DNA of 64,000 bases from Prolixibacteraceae bacterium UBA1413 (lineage in GTDB: Bacteria; Bacteroidota; Bacteroidia; Bacteroidales; Prolixibacteraceae): assembly GCA_002304925.1 (NCBI GenBank), contig DBPT01000005.1, forward strand, positions 62,001 to 126,000, written 5' to 3'. Below the pieces are notes generated by a model. It saw only the letters and a program-made list of their open reading frames with translations, was not told where the DNA came from and searched no databases. How positions within the stretch are numbered: the first letter of the stretch is position 1; each line of letters starts with the position of its first letter. Of this stretch, positions 52,391 through 61,047 are shown in pieces. A program made the translations under genes and the position numbers.

Positions 52391-53884
52391 GTGAGCAGGA
52401 ACCGGAACAAACCCTTATACGAGAATATCACGATAAGTGATTTAGGGGCCGAGGGAAAATCTTTGGCCAAGGTTGGGGAAAAAGTCGTATTTACCGACCA
52501 TGCGGTTCCGGGTGACGTGGTGGATTTGCAGGTTACGGTCTGCCGGAGAAGATATGAGGAGGCCAGGGTGGTCAGGTATCACCGTTATTCCGCAGTGCGG
52601 GCGGAACCTTTTTGTGACCATTTCGGCTTGTGCGGAGGTTGCAAATGGCAGAACCTGCCCTATGAAAAGCAGTTGTTTTACAAGCAGAAGCAGGTGGAAG
52701 ACCAGCTCCGGCGGATCGGGAAATTGGAACTGCCTCCCCTGATGCCCATCCTGGGCTCGTCAGACACCCTTTTTTACCGCAACAAGCTGGAATTTTCCTT
52801 TTCCAATAATCGCTGGCTTTCGCGGGAGGAGATGGAAGATCCCCGGGCGGCTTCGGACCGGGATGCGCTGGGATTTCATGTTCCCGGGATGTTTGACAAA
52901 GTCTTCAGGGTGGAGAAATGCTGGCTTCAACCGGAACCTTCCAATGCCATCCGGAATTTCATTTTTCATTTTGCCCGGGAAGAAGGGTATGCTTTTTATG
53001 ACATCCGGGGCGGAGAGGGATTTTTGAGGTCGTTGATCATCAGGAACTCCACGGAAGGAGAGGTGATGGTGATTCTCTCCTTCTTCCGGGATCAGCGGGA
53101 GGAACGGGAAAGAGTGCTGAACGCTCTCCGTGAACGGTTCCCTGAGATCACTTCTCTGATGTATGTGATCAATAACAAGGGGAATGACACCATTACCGAC
53201 AGGGAGGTATGTCTTTACAGCGGGAAGGACCACATCACGGAGAACATGGAAGGGCTTCGTTTCAGGATAGGCCCGAAGAGTTTTTTCCAGACCAACAGCA
53301 GGCAGGCCTTGGAGCTATACCGCAAGGTCAGGGAATTTTCTAGCCTGAAGGGGGATGAGACGGTATATGACCTCTATTCGGGGACCGGGACCATTTCCCT
53401 TTTTCTGGCCCGGCATTGCAAAAAGGTAATCGGGCTTGAATATGTGAAGGAAGCCACCGAAGACGCCTGGTCAAATGCCAGGTTCAACGGCATCAACAAT
53501 GCATCCTTTTATACAGGGGACATTAAGACGTTTCTGAAAGCGGGATTTCCGGAGCAGGAGGGATCTCCGGAGGTGGTCATCACCGATCCTCCGCGGTCAG
53601 GCATGCATGAAGATGTGGTCATGGCGATTGCCGGTGCGTTGCCTGCCAGGATTGTCTATGTCAGTTGTAATCCCGCCACCCAGGCCCGTGACATGGCGCT
53701 CCTGGATCCGTATTACAGGGTGGAAAAAATTCAGCCGCTGGACATGTTTCCCCACACCCATCATGTAGAAAACATTGCCCTGCTGGTCAGAAGGGTAGAT
53801 CCCCGGGATCAACGGCAGGAGCCTCCGGAGGCGGAAAATCGTCTCCTGCACCCTTTCCGGTCTTTTCCACCTTCCAGGCATTGA
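52391..53884 (+). CDS. 23S rRNA (uracil-5-)-methyltransferase, RumA/RlmD type
   Basis: 497 residues: TRAM domain (about 8-62), a [4Fe-4S] cluster site with C75, C81 and C84 (CDHFGLCGGCKW) and a later Cys in VEKCWL, then the SAM-dependent fold with FFQTNSRQA, YDLYSGTGTISLFLA, ITDPPRSGMHE and the catalytic Cys in YVSCNPAT (near 425). GTG 52391 is the only start that keeps the TRAM domain. After the usual HHVENIALLVRR end there is a 29-residue tail that lies antisense to the DUF3127 gene, a 98-bp convergent overlap. Confidence 0.92.
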   Translation: MSRNRNKPLYENITISDLGAEGKSLAKVGEKVVFTDHAVPGDVVDLQVTVCRRRYEEARVVRYHRYSAVRAEPFCDHFGLCGGCKWQNLPYEKQLFYKQKQVEDQLRRIGKLELPPLMPILGSSDTLFYRNKLEFSFSNNRWLSREEMEDPRAASDRDALGFHVPGMFDKVFRVEKCWLQPEPSNAIRNFIFHFAREEGYAFYDIRGGEGFLRSLIIRNSTEGEVMVILSFFRDQREERERVLNALRERFPEITSLMYVINNKGNDTITDREVCLYSGKDHITENMEGLRFRIGPKSFFQTNSRQALELYRKVREFSSLKGDETVYDLYSGTGTISLFLARHCKKVIGLEYVKEATEDAWSNARFNGINNASFYTGDIKTFLKAGFPEQEGSPEVVITDPPRSGMHEDVVMAIAGALPARIVYVSCNPATQARDMALLDPYYRVEKIQPLDMFPHTHHVENIALLVRRVDPRDQRQEPPEAENRLLHPFRSFPPSRH

Positions 53885-54131
53885 TATTATGATACCACTT
53901 GTTGTTAAATTCCCTGGATTCTATATCGAACGACACCTCGAGATCATCGCCGGCATTGATTCCGTTCAACAGGGAAACTTTGTCATTGAAAAGGGTAAAG
54001 CAAACCTTCCGGGGAAACTGGTCCTGGGTTTCAATAACAAATTCCTGCTTTTTCCAGGGATTTCCCGACCGGGCAACACCTGATTCCACGGGCAGGATTT
54101 TGATTAATTTTCCTTTGATCGACAAACTCAT
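53787..54131 (-). CDS. DUF3127 protein: OB-fold-like with SSB-type C-terminal tip
   Basis: 114 residues from ATG 54131 (MSLSIKGKLIKILPVESGVA). The family core WKKQEFVIETQDQFPRKVCF and NKWYHNINAWKVEK resembles a small OB fold. The C-terminus is disordered, Pro-rich and ends DPGDLPF, like the D-D-D-L/I-P-F tip by which SSB recruits repair and replication partners. That suggests a single-strand-binding or SSB-competing role. The open frame extends to 54176, but only the ATG gives the family start. Confidence 0.85.
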   Translation of the reverse strand: MSLSIKGKLIKILPVESGVARSGNPWKKQEFVIETQDQFPRKVCFTLFNDKVSLLNGINAGDDLEVSFDIESREFNNKWYHNINAWKVEKTGKGAGDDFPPPEAPAVDPGDLPF

Positions 54132-54201
54132 GACAATTCTTATTAACAGGAATGTCCTGAAAACATCGGCATGCAATCAGGACATTCCCGGGAATGAACG
54201 G

Positions 54202-54921
54202 TTATTCTCCGTTTTTATCCTGAACGATTTCCAGCAGCTCGACTTCGAAGATCAGCACTGAATTGGGGTCGATGCCTCCGCCGGTTCCCCTTTCACCATA
54301 AGCAAGTGAAGCAGGAAGGTAGATTTTCCATTTCGAACCGACAGGCATCAGCTGAAGGGCTTCCACCCATCCTTGAATTACTCCGCCCACGGGAAACTCG
54401 GCAGGCTCGCCGCGATCCACTGAGCTGTCAAACACCTTGCCGTCAATCAGGGTCCCGTGATAATGCACTTTCACCACATCTTCGGTTGTCGGTTTCGGTC
54501 CGGTTCCCTCTTTGATAATTTCATACTGAAGTCCCGATTCCGTGACTACAATTCCCTCGCGGGTTTTGTTTTTCTCCAGAAATTCATTTCCCTTCTCAAG
54601 GTTTTCCTGGGCTAATTTTTCTGCCATTTTCTGGAAAAAGCCCGATACCAATTCATTGGCTTCGGCAGGAGACACCTGTGTGGAATCTCCCTTCAGCACC
54701 TGACGGAAGGCGGCAGTCAGCAGATCAATATTGATCTGGTCTCCACCGGGGACCATGTCAAGGCTCTGCTTGTTTTGCTGGGCAATCAACACGCCAAGCG
54801 CATAACTTGTGGAATCCACATCAGTTTTCAGACTGACTTTTTTACCTAAGCCACCATTCTGGCAACTGGTAGCCATAAATGAAACAACGGCAAATAATAG
54901 AAGAACAGATTTAATTTTCAT
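54202..54921 (-). CDS. FKBP-type peptidyl-prolyl isomerase, lipoprotein
   Basis: 239 residues. A lipoprotein signal (LLLFAVVSFMATSCQNGG) is followed by an FKBP N-terminal dimerisation domain (SYALGVLIAQQNKQSL, GFFQKMAEKLAQENLEKGNEFLEKNK) and the FKBP domain (about 128-235: VVKVHYHGTLIDGKVFDSS, VIQGWVEALQLMPVGSKWKIYLPA, LAYGERGTGG, VLIFEVELLEI). This is the Mip/FkpA layout of periplasmic folding catalysts. Confidence 0.95.
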   Translation of the reverse strand: MKIKSVLLLFAVVSFMATSCQNGGLGKKVSLKTDVDSTSYALGVLIAQQNKQSLDMVPGGDQINIDLLTAAFRQVLKGDSTQVSPAEANELVSGFFQKMAEKLAQENLEKGNEFLEKNKTREGIVVTESGLQYEIIKEGTGPKPTTEDVVKVHYHGTLIDGKVFDSSVDRGEPAEFPVGGVIQGWVEALQLMPVGSKWKIYLPASLAYGERGTGGGIDPNSVLIFEVELLEIVQDKNGE

Positions 54922-55007
54922 TTGAATTACTTGATTTTAAAAAATTAATATTAGGATATCTGTCTGATTAAAAAGATCTGCGAAGATAATTCATTTTTTG
55001 TTTTTAA

Positions 55008-55685
55008 TTATGATTCACCCCTGATTCCCCTCAACATTTCTCTCTTGCCTTTCGGACCAGGTAACCTTTCCATCACGAATCCGGCAGCCGTGAGGTCCCT
55101 TCTGACCTTACCGCGCGCACAATAGGTCACCAAAAGCGTTCCGGGCTCCATCCGGCTGCTGAGTTTCCGGAACAATTCCGGGGTCCACATCCCGGGTTGC
55201 TTTTCCGGACCAAAGGCATCATAATAGACCAGGTGGCAGGGAGGAATAATTTCCGCCCCACAACTGATAAAATCGGCCTGAATCTTGACGAGTTCAAATC
55301 CCGGGGTCAGCTTCACAGGTTCCCCCCATGGCGAAGCATGCATATCCCTGAACCAGGTCTCCTCTTTGCATCCTGTGATGTCAGGATAATTCAGTGCAGC
55401 GATGGTTTTGGCGTTCAAAGGATTCAATTCCAATGCGTAATAGCGGGTGGAAATTCCCCGGCGGCAGGCTTCCATCAAGGTAAGCAGACAATTCAGCCCG
55501 GTGCCGAAACCAATTTCCAGCACGAAAATCTCTTCCCTGTCAGTGAGAAAATTGAAACCGTTGCCGATAAACACGTGCAATGATTCTGACAGGGCACCGT
55601 TGACGGAATGAAAATGTTCCTTCAGGGCAGGCACATAAAGGGAGTGCGACCCGTCGGCCGTCACCATAATTTCGGTGTTGTACAT
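55008..55685 (-). CDS. tRNA 5-methylaminomethyl-2-thiouridine methyltransferase, MnmD-like
   Basis: 225 residues corresponding to the methyltransferase half of MnmC. It begins TADGSHSLYVPALKEHFHSVNGALSES, with the SAM site FVLEIGFGTGLNCLLTL and the downstream YYDAFGPEKQPGMWTPELF and GTLLVTYCARGKVRRDL motifs. It methylates the aminomethyl group on wobble uridine of some tRNAs. The FAD-dependent half is absent, as in stand-alone MnmD proteins. Confidence 0.9.
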   Translation of the reverse strand: MYNTEIMVTADGSHSLYVPALKEHFHSVNGALSESLHVFIGNGFNFLTDREEIFVLEIGFGTGLNCLLTLMEACRRGISTRYYALELNPLNAKTIAALNYPDITGCKEETWFRDMHASPWGEPVKLTPGFELVKIQADFISCGAEIIPPCHLVYYDAFGPEKQPGMWTPELFRKLSSRMEPGTLLVTYCARGKVRRDLTAAGFVMERLPGPKGKREMLRGIRGES

Positions 55686-55754
55686 GTCGATGTATAATTG
55701 ATTTCAGGTTTTAAAACTAAAATTATAATTTTAGCCGTCAAAACAGGATCACCG

Positions 55755-56372
55755 ATGTTAATAAGATTGTACAACGAAAATCCGAATCCGCGCGATATCC
55801 GCAAAGTGGTTGAAGTGCTGCAAAACGGAGGAATCATCATTTATCCGACCGATACCGTTTACGGCATGGGGTGTGATATCACCAATTCAAAAGCTGTGGA
55901 AAAGGTAGCCCGTCTGAAAGGGGTTGACATCGAGAAATCCAATTTCTCCTTTATCTGTAGTGACCTGCATCATCTCTCCCTGTACACGCGGCCGATTTCC
56001 AGCTATGTTTTTAAAATCATCAGGAGGAATGTCCCGGGGCCTTTCACCTTCATTCTGGAAGCCAGCGGCAATGTGCCCAAATATTTCAAGGGCAAAAAGA
56101 AGACCGTGGGGATCAGGATTCCCGACAACAACATCATTTGCGAGATTGTCAGGGAACTCGGAAACCCGATTGTTTCCACCTCCATTCATGATGAGGATGA
56201 AATTTTGGAATACTCCATTGATCCTGAGCTGATCCATGAGAAATACAGTGATGTGACCGATCTGGTGGTTGACGGGGGAACCGGTGCGATCATCCCCTCC
56301 ACGATCGTAGATCTTACCTCCGGGAAGCCTTTGATTATCAGGGAAGGCAAGGGGAAACTGGCCGTTTGGTAG
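55755..56372 (+). CDS. YrdC/YciO/Sua5-family protein
   Basis: 205 residues from ATG 55755. The YrdC fold is clear: GGIIIYPTDTVYGMGCDI, RLKGVDIEKSNFSFIC, VPGPFTFILEAS, VGIRIPDNNI, GNPIVSTSIHDED and IPSTIVDLTSG. Family members make threonylcarbamoyl-AMP for tRNA t6A. The K-G-V-D-I-E-K-S-N version is closer to YciO than to canonical TsaC, so the exact role is uncertain. The longer upstream frame has no family residues. Confidence 0.9.
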   Translation: MLIRLYNENPNPRDIRKVVEVLQNGGIIIYPTDTVYGMGCDITNSKAVEKVARLKGVDIEKSNFSFICSDLHHLSLYTRPISSYVFKIIRRNVPGPFTFILEASGNVPKYFKGKKKTVGIRIPDNNIICEIVRELGNPIVSTSIHDEDEILEYSIDPELIHEKYSDVTDLVVDGGTGAIIPSTIVDLTSGKPLIIREGKGKLAVW

Positions 56373-56393
56373 TGAACCGGCGGTTTTCAGGGG

Positions 56394-57839
56394 TCACTCC
56401 CGCCAGAAGGAGGGGGTCAGGATCACCAGGATGGTGAAGAACTCAAGGCGACCTAGGAGCATCAGAAAAGTCAGAACGACCTTGCCGGCATCGGGAATCG
56501 TTGCGAAGGAACCGGCAGGTCCCAGGCTACCCAGACCGGGGCCTATATTTCCCAGGCTGGAGGCCACCACCCCGATACTGCTGTCCAGGTCACCCAGGAA
56601 TAATATCATGACCAGGCTTCCCACAACAAATACCATCATGTAAAAGACAAAAAACGCCAGAACATTGGTAATTATCCTGGGATCAACCGTCCGGCCGTTG
56701 AACTTCACCTCCATGACCGCATTGGGATGGAGGAGCCGCCAAAGTTCATGCCAGGCGTTCTTCAGCAGGATGATGATTCGCATGATCTTCATTCCGCCGC
56801 CTGTAGACCCTGTCATTCCTCCGAAGAAAAAGAGACAAAAGAGAAGCATGGTCACTGCCGGAGCCCAGGAGGTATAATCACTGGTGACGTAGCCCGTGGT
56901 GGTAATGACAGAGACAACCATGAAAAGGGCATCCTGCACCACTCTTCCGGCGGGAAGGGAAGTGGTAACCAGCAAGCCTGAAAATACCAGGATGGTAAAT
57001 CCCAGGATAAAAAAGAGATAAGACCGGAACTCCTCGTCGTGAAACACTTTTCGGAATTTGCCGTTAACGAGCAGAAAGATGAGGTTGAAGTTGGTACCGG
57101 CGATGATCATAAAGAAAATAATCACCCCGTGAATATAAAGGGAAGGCCAGAAAGAGAGTCCTGCCTGTTTGGTGGAGAATCCACTCGACGACATGGTGGA
57201 GAGGGCATGGCAGATACTGTCAAAGAGGGGCATTCCCCCCAGGAAGAGCAAAAGGACTGCCAATGCAGTCAGTGACAGGTATATCAACCAGATGTTGCGT
57301 GCCACCAGTTGGATCCTGGAGCTGACCCGTTCGTGGGTCACCCCCGGGACTTCCGCACTGAAAAGCTGCATGCCTCCGATCCCGAAAGATTTCATGAAGG
57401 AGAGGGTGAACATGATGATTCCCATACCCCCAAGCCACTGGGTGAGTGCCCTCCAGAAAAGCATCCCCGCCGATTGGGATTCTATGTTGGAGATTACTGT
57501 GGAACCCGTGGTGGTGAATCCCGATACCGACTCATAGAACGCATCGGTAAACCGGGGAATCTCTCCACTGATCAGATAGGGAAGGGTTCCGCAAAGAGAG
57601 ATGATCAGCCATACCAGGGAAACCACCAGAAATCCCTCCCTGCGGGTAATGGATCCCCCCTCCCTGAAATTCCGGAAAAAGAGGAAGGATCCCATGCTCA
57701 GGGTAACCCCTGCTGCGAGGGCAAATGCCAGTGTATCTCTTCCGTCGGTCATCAGGGCAACCAGCATGCTTAACATCATGGCAGTCGCTTCTACAATCAG
57801 CAAAAGTCCTATTACCCTGAGTATCAACCTATAGTTCAT
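56394..57839 (-). CDS. trkH: Trk-type K+ uptake channel subunit TrkH (copy 1)
   Basis: 481 residues from ATG 57839 (MNYRLILRVIGLLLI). Four pore repeats are visible: SGFTTTGSTVIS, MSSSGFSTKQ, VITTTGYVTSD and SLGNIGPGLG. It has the TrkH C-terminus PDAGKVVLTFLMLLGRLEFFTI. It forms the K+-conducting pore gated by TrkA. It is closely similar along its length to the next gene upstream, a second TrkH, so the pair looks like a tandem duplication. A 170-bp gap containing an inverted repeat separates them. Confidence 0.95.
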   Translation of the reverse strand: MNYRLILRVIGLLLIVEATAMMLSMLVALMTDGRDTLAFALAAGVTLSMGSFLFFRNFREGGSITRREGFLVVSLVWLIISLCGTLPYLISGEIPRFTDAFYESVSGFTTTGSTVISNIESQSAGMLFWRALTQWLGGMGIIMFTLSFMKSFGIGGMQLFSAEVPGVTHERVSSRIQLVARNIWLIYLSLTALAVLLLFLGGMPLFDSICHALSTMSSSGFSTKQAGLSFWPSLYIHGVIIFFMIIAGTNFNLIFLLVNGKFRKVFHDEEFRSYLFFILGFTILVFSGLLVTTSLPAGRVVQDALFMVVSVITTTGYVTSDYTSWAPAVTMLLFCLFFFGGMTGSTGGGMKIMRIIILLKNAWHELWRLLHPNAVMEVKFNGRTVDPRIITNVLAFFVFYMMVFVVGSLVMILFLGDLDSSIGVVASSLGNIGPGLGSLGPAGSFATIPDAGKVVLTFLMLLGRLEFFTILVILTPSFWRE

Positions 57840-57854
57840 AACGATGTACCTCTC

Positions 57855-57887
57855 CCGGCCCAAAGGGACCCTCCGGGCCTGGGCCGG
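57855..57887. repeat. GC-rich inverted repeat just upstream of trkH copy 1
   Basis: Arms CCGGCCC (57855-57861) and GGGCCGG (57881-57887) with a GC-rich 19-nt loop, 16 bp upstream of the start codon in the leader. There is no T-run on the minus strand, so it is not a standard terminator. It could slow translation or transcription of this copy. Confidence 0.55.
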
Positions 57888-58009
57888 TTTCTTCAGCTTT
57901 TGGATAAAACCTGACGAAAATAATAAAATAAATGACCGCCCCTTTTCGGGAAAGCCGGCTGTTTCACTGGATTCAACTCCCGGGGATGTGCCAGGTCAAC
58001 AAAAAAGGG

Positions 58010-59458
58010 TTATTGATCAGTCCAGAAGGAAGGTGAAAAAATTACAAGCACGGTGAAGAGTTCCAGGCGCCCCAGCATCATCAAAAGCGAGAGAAACACC
58101 TTTCCGGCATCGGGAACAGCAGAATAGGTGAAAACCGGGCCCACACTTCCCAGGCCCGGACCGATATTTCCGAGGCAGGAGGCTACAGCCCCCATGGAGG
58201 TATCCATATCACCCACAAAAATCATCAGGATGACGGTACTGACGAAAAATACCATCAGGTAAAACATGAAAAAGGCCAGCACATTGGAGATCACGCGGGG
58301 TTCAATGGCATGCTTGTTGAACTTTACAGGGATCACCCCACTGGGGTGAATAATTCGCCGCAGCTCATAATAGCTGTTTTTAAGGAGCAGGACGATCCGC
58401 ATGATTTTGACCCCTCCTCCGGTCGACCCGGTAGAACCCCCGAAGAAGAAAAGGATGAAAACAAGCATATAGAGAACAGGCCTCCACATCAGATAATCGG
58501 CAGTTACAAATCCGGTGGTGGTGATGACAGAAACCACCGTAAAAAGCGAATCCCTGAAAGCCTGTTCTGCAGGCAGTTTCGTAGATATCAGCAAACCACT
58601 GAATATCAAAATAGTGAAGCCAAGTACAAACAGGAAATAATAGCGGAATTCCTCATCCCGGAACAGGCGGGAGAATTTTCCCCTGCCGGCGAAATAGAGA
58701 AGGGTGAAGTTTGTTCCCGCCAGAAACATGAAAAGGGTGATGACATACTGGATATACGGGGAAGGCCAAAAGGCGATACTGGCCTGTTTTGTGGAGAATC
58801 CGCCGGTGGCCATGGTGGCAAATGCGTGGCAGACACTGTCGAAAAGGGACATGCCGCCGAACATCAGCAAAATGACTTCCACCAGAGTCAGCAATACGTA
58901 TACGCCCCAGACAATCCTGGCGGTCTGGTAAATCCGGGGGCTGATCTTTTCCACTGTCATTCCCGGCACTTCCGCACTATAGAGTTGCATTCCCCCAATA
59001 CCGAAAGCCGGCATCATGGTCAGGAAGAGCACGATGATTCCCATTCCCCCCAACCAGTGAGTGAGGGCCCTCCAAAAGAGGATTCCCTTCGGGAAGGTTT
59101 CGAGGTTGTCAACGACGCTGGCACCTGTGGTGGTAAAACCCGACATGGTCTCGAAGAAGGCATCGGCAAAGCCGGGGATGGTCCGGCTGAAAATATAAGG
59201 GAGCGTTCCGAAGAGGGAAAAGATCAGCCATACCAGCGTCACGATAAGAAATCCCTCCGTGCGAGAAATCATCATTGAAGATTTCCTGGTGGCCATCACC
59301 AGGAGAAGTCCGGGGACCAGACAAGCCAGAGAAGACCAGGCAAACGCCATCACATCGGAACCCCCGGCAAGCCAGGCTATCAAAAGGCTGATCAAGAGGG
59401 CGGCTCCTTCAACAAGCAGCATAAGGCCGACGATTCGGAAAATAGTTTTGTAATTCAT
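58010..59458 (-). CDS. trkH: Trk-type K+ uptake channel subunit TrkH (copy 2)
   Basis: 482 residues, starting MNYKTIFRIVGLMLLVEGAA, nearly the same as copy 1. Pore repeats are SGFTTTGASVVD, MATGGFSTKQ, VITTTGFVTAD and CLGNIGPGLG. It shares LGGMGII, GGMQLYSAEVPGMT and GSTGGGVKIMRI with its paralogue. The first pore loop (TTTGAS against TTTGST) and the fourth (ASCLGN against ASSLGN) differ slightly. It starts 30 bp after the trkA stop, so it is probably the main partner of TrkA. Confidence 0.95.
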   Translation of the reverse strand: MNYKTIFRIVGLMLLVEGAALLISLLIAWLAGGSDVMAFAWSSLACLVPGLLLVMATRKSSMMISRTEGFLIVTLVWLIFSLFGTLPYIFSRTIPGFADAFFETMSGFTTTGASVVDNLETFPKGILFWRALTHWLGGMGIIVLFLTMMPAFGIGGMQLYSAEVPGMTVEKISPRIYQTARIVWGVYVLLTLVEVILLMFGGMSLFDSVCHAFATMATGGFSTKQASIAFWPSPYIQYVITLFMFLAGTNFTLLYFAGRGKFSRLFRDEEFRYYFLFVLGFTILIFSGLLISTKLPAEQAFRDSLFTVVSVITTTGFVTADYLMWRPVLYMLVFILFFFGGSTGSTGGGVKIMRIVLLLKNSYYELRRIIHPSGVIPVKFNKHAIEPRVISNVLAFFMFYLMVFFVSTVILMIFVGDMDTSMGAVASCLGNIGPGLGSVGPVFTYSAVPDAGKVFLSLLMMLGRLELFTVLVIFSPSFWTDQ

Positions 59459-59488
59459 TCAGTTTGGTCAGCATTCCCTGTCGGGCAA

Positions 59489-60823
59489 TCATTTAAAGAA
59501 TTTCTCAAGCTTCTTCATCCCTGACGGCACGGTGAACACCACGACCTTATCCCCCTCCTGAACCTGCATATTCCCTGAAGCCACAAAACCCTGATCGCCC
59601 CGGATGATCCCTCCCAGTTTCGCTTCACTGGGAAAATCAAGCTCCCTCACTGGTTTCTCGGTAATACGGGTACCCGGCTTGGCGATGAATTCAAAGACTT
59701 CCGCTTCCGAAGATGTCAGGCATTTCACATTCGATATCTCGGCATTGAGGGTAAAGCGGTAAATATAGCTAGCGGCAATCAGCTTCTTGTTCACGATGGT
59801 GCCGATATCCATATTTTCTGCTGTATTGATCAGGGCAAAATTTTCCACTTCGGCAACAGTCCGTTTAATCCCTATCGACTTTGCCAGGTGGCATGACAAC
59901 AGGTTAACCTCGGAACTCCCCGTTGTGGCGATAAACGCATCCATCTTGGCGAGTCCTTCTTCCTGCAACAAATCCAGATTCCGGCCATCCCCGTTGATCA
60001 CCAGCACATTTTCAAACTGGTCGGCAATCATGCTGCAACGTTCCCTGTTCACTTCAATCACCTTGATGCGGTAATTGTCGCCCAGTTTTTCGATGGTTTT
60101 CTGGGCAATCCTGCTTCCCCCCAAAAACATGATGTTTTTCACTTCAAAAAGTTCCTTGCCCGTAAGCTCAAAAAGGCGTTGCTGGGTAGACCTATTGGTT
60201 ACAAAATAGACAACATCGCCGCTGAGGATCATATCTTTCCCGCTGGGGATAATGTTTTCATTTCCCCTGGAGATCGATACAGCCACGATATCCTTGAGCA
60301 GGGATCCCAGTTCTTCGAGCGGACGATTCACGATGGGTGCATTTCCCCTGATCTTGATGCCCATCAGGATCAGCTTTCCTCCTGAGAATTCAAAATACTG
60401 GCGGGTACCCGTCAACTTGACCGAGGAAACAATCTCCTTGGCGGCCAGGCTCTCGGGATAGATGAACTCATGAATACCCATATTTTTAAGCTTCTCACGG
60501 TACCTCGCCTGAAGATACTCCGAATTGTTAATCCTGGCGATGGTACGCGCCACACCCAGGTAACTGGCCATCGCACAGGCGAGCACATTGCGTTCTTCCG
60601 AGGTCGTCACCGCGATGAACAAATCAGCTTTGTTCAACCCTGTCTCCTTGAGATCCACAAAAGAATGCGCCGACCCCGTAACCGTCATCAGATCCACCTC
60701 CCGGCTGATCTGAGCCAGTTTTTCCGGATCATTGTCCATCAAAACGATGTCGTGGTTTTCGTGGCTGAGCATCCGTGCCAGATGCGTACCCACCTCTCCT
60801 GCCCCTGCAATAACAACTTTCAC
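59489..60823 (-). CDS. trkA: Trk K+ transport regulator TrkA
   Basis: 444 residues with two RCK modules. The first NAD-binding motif is GAGEVGTHLA (residues 6-15), the second is the IMFLGGSRIAQKT region near residue 230. Each is followed by a TrkA-C domain. It senses NAD(H) or ATP/ADP and gates TrkH from the cytosolic side. One trkA with two trkH genes downstream suggests two channels share one regulator. Confidence 0.95.
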   Translation of the reverse strand: MKVVIAGAGEVGTHLARMLSHENHDIVLMDNDPEKLAQISREVDLMTVTGSAHSFVDLKETGLNKADLFIAVTTSEERNVLACAMASYLGVARTIARINNSEYLQARYREKLKNMGIHEFIYPESLAAKEIVSSVKLTGTRQYFEFSGGKLILMGIKIRGNAPIVNRPLEELGSLLKDIVAVSISRGNENIIPSGKDMILSGDVVYFVTNRSTQQRLFELTGKELFEVKNIMFLGGSRIAQKTIEKLGDNYRIKVIEVNRERCSMIADQFENVLVINGDGRNLDLLQEEGLAKMDAFIATTGSSEVNLLSCHLAKSIGIKRTVAEVENFALINTAENMDIGTIVNKKLIAASYIYRFTLNAEISNVKCLTSSEAEVFEFIAKPGTRITEKPVRELDFPSEAKLGGIIRGDQGFVASGNMQVQEGDKVVVFTVPSGMKKLEKFFK

Positions 60824-61047
60824 TTATAAATATATGTTGTATTATGTATTGTTCTTCAATTACATATCATAGTCATGCCTTATTCGCTCTTCATGCCCCA
60901 GGAATTGGCTTCGCCATGCTCCGCCGAACTTCGTTTCGCATGGAGACAACAAACATGCTCTTATGTATAAACCGTTACATGCTCGTTTCATCTGCGTATA
61001 CGCTTGCTTTAAGGAAATGCAAAGTAACGAAGAATACCATTATCTTA
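60824..61047. other. 224-bp spacer between comEC and trkA with hairpins
   Basis: No credible gene. The plus strand shows CCATGC/GCATGG arms (60913-60942) with an 18-nt loop, a GGCTTCGCC mini-hairpin at 60907-60915 that competes for the same bases, and the palindrome GCGTATACGC (60994-61003). GCATG or CATGC recurs several times. On the minus strand this would be the trkA leader. Confidence 0.4.

Noticed and set aside
52019..52394. Two open frames of about 70 codons in the gap before rlmD
   Set aside because: They cross the RNA hairpin and terminator, have no family features and unlikely composition; the RNA explains the structure better.
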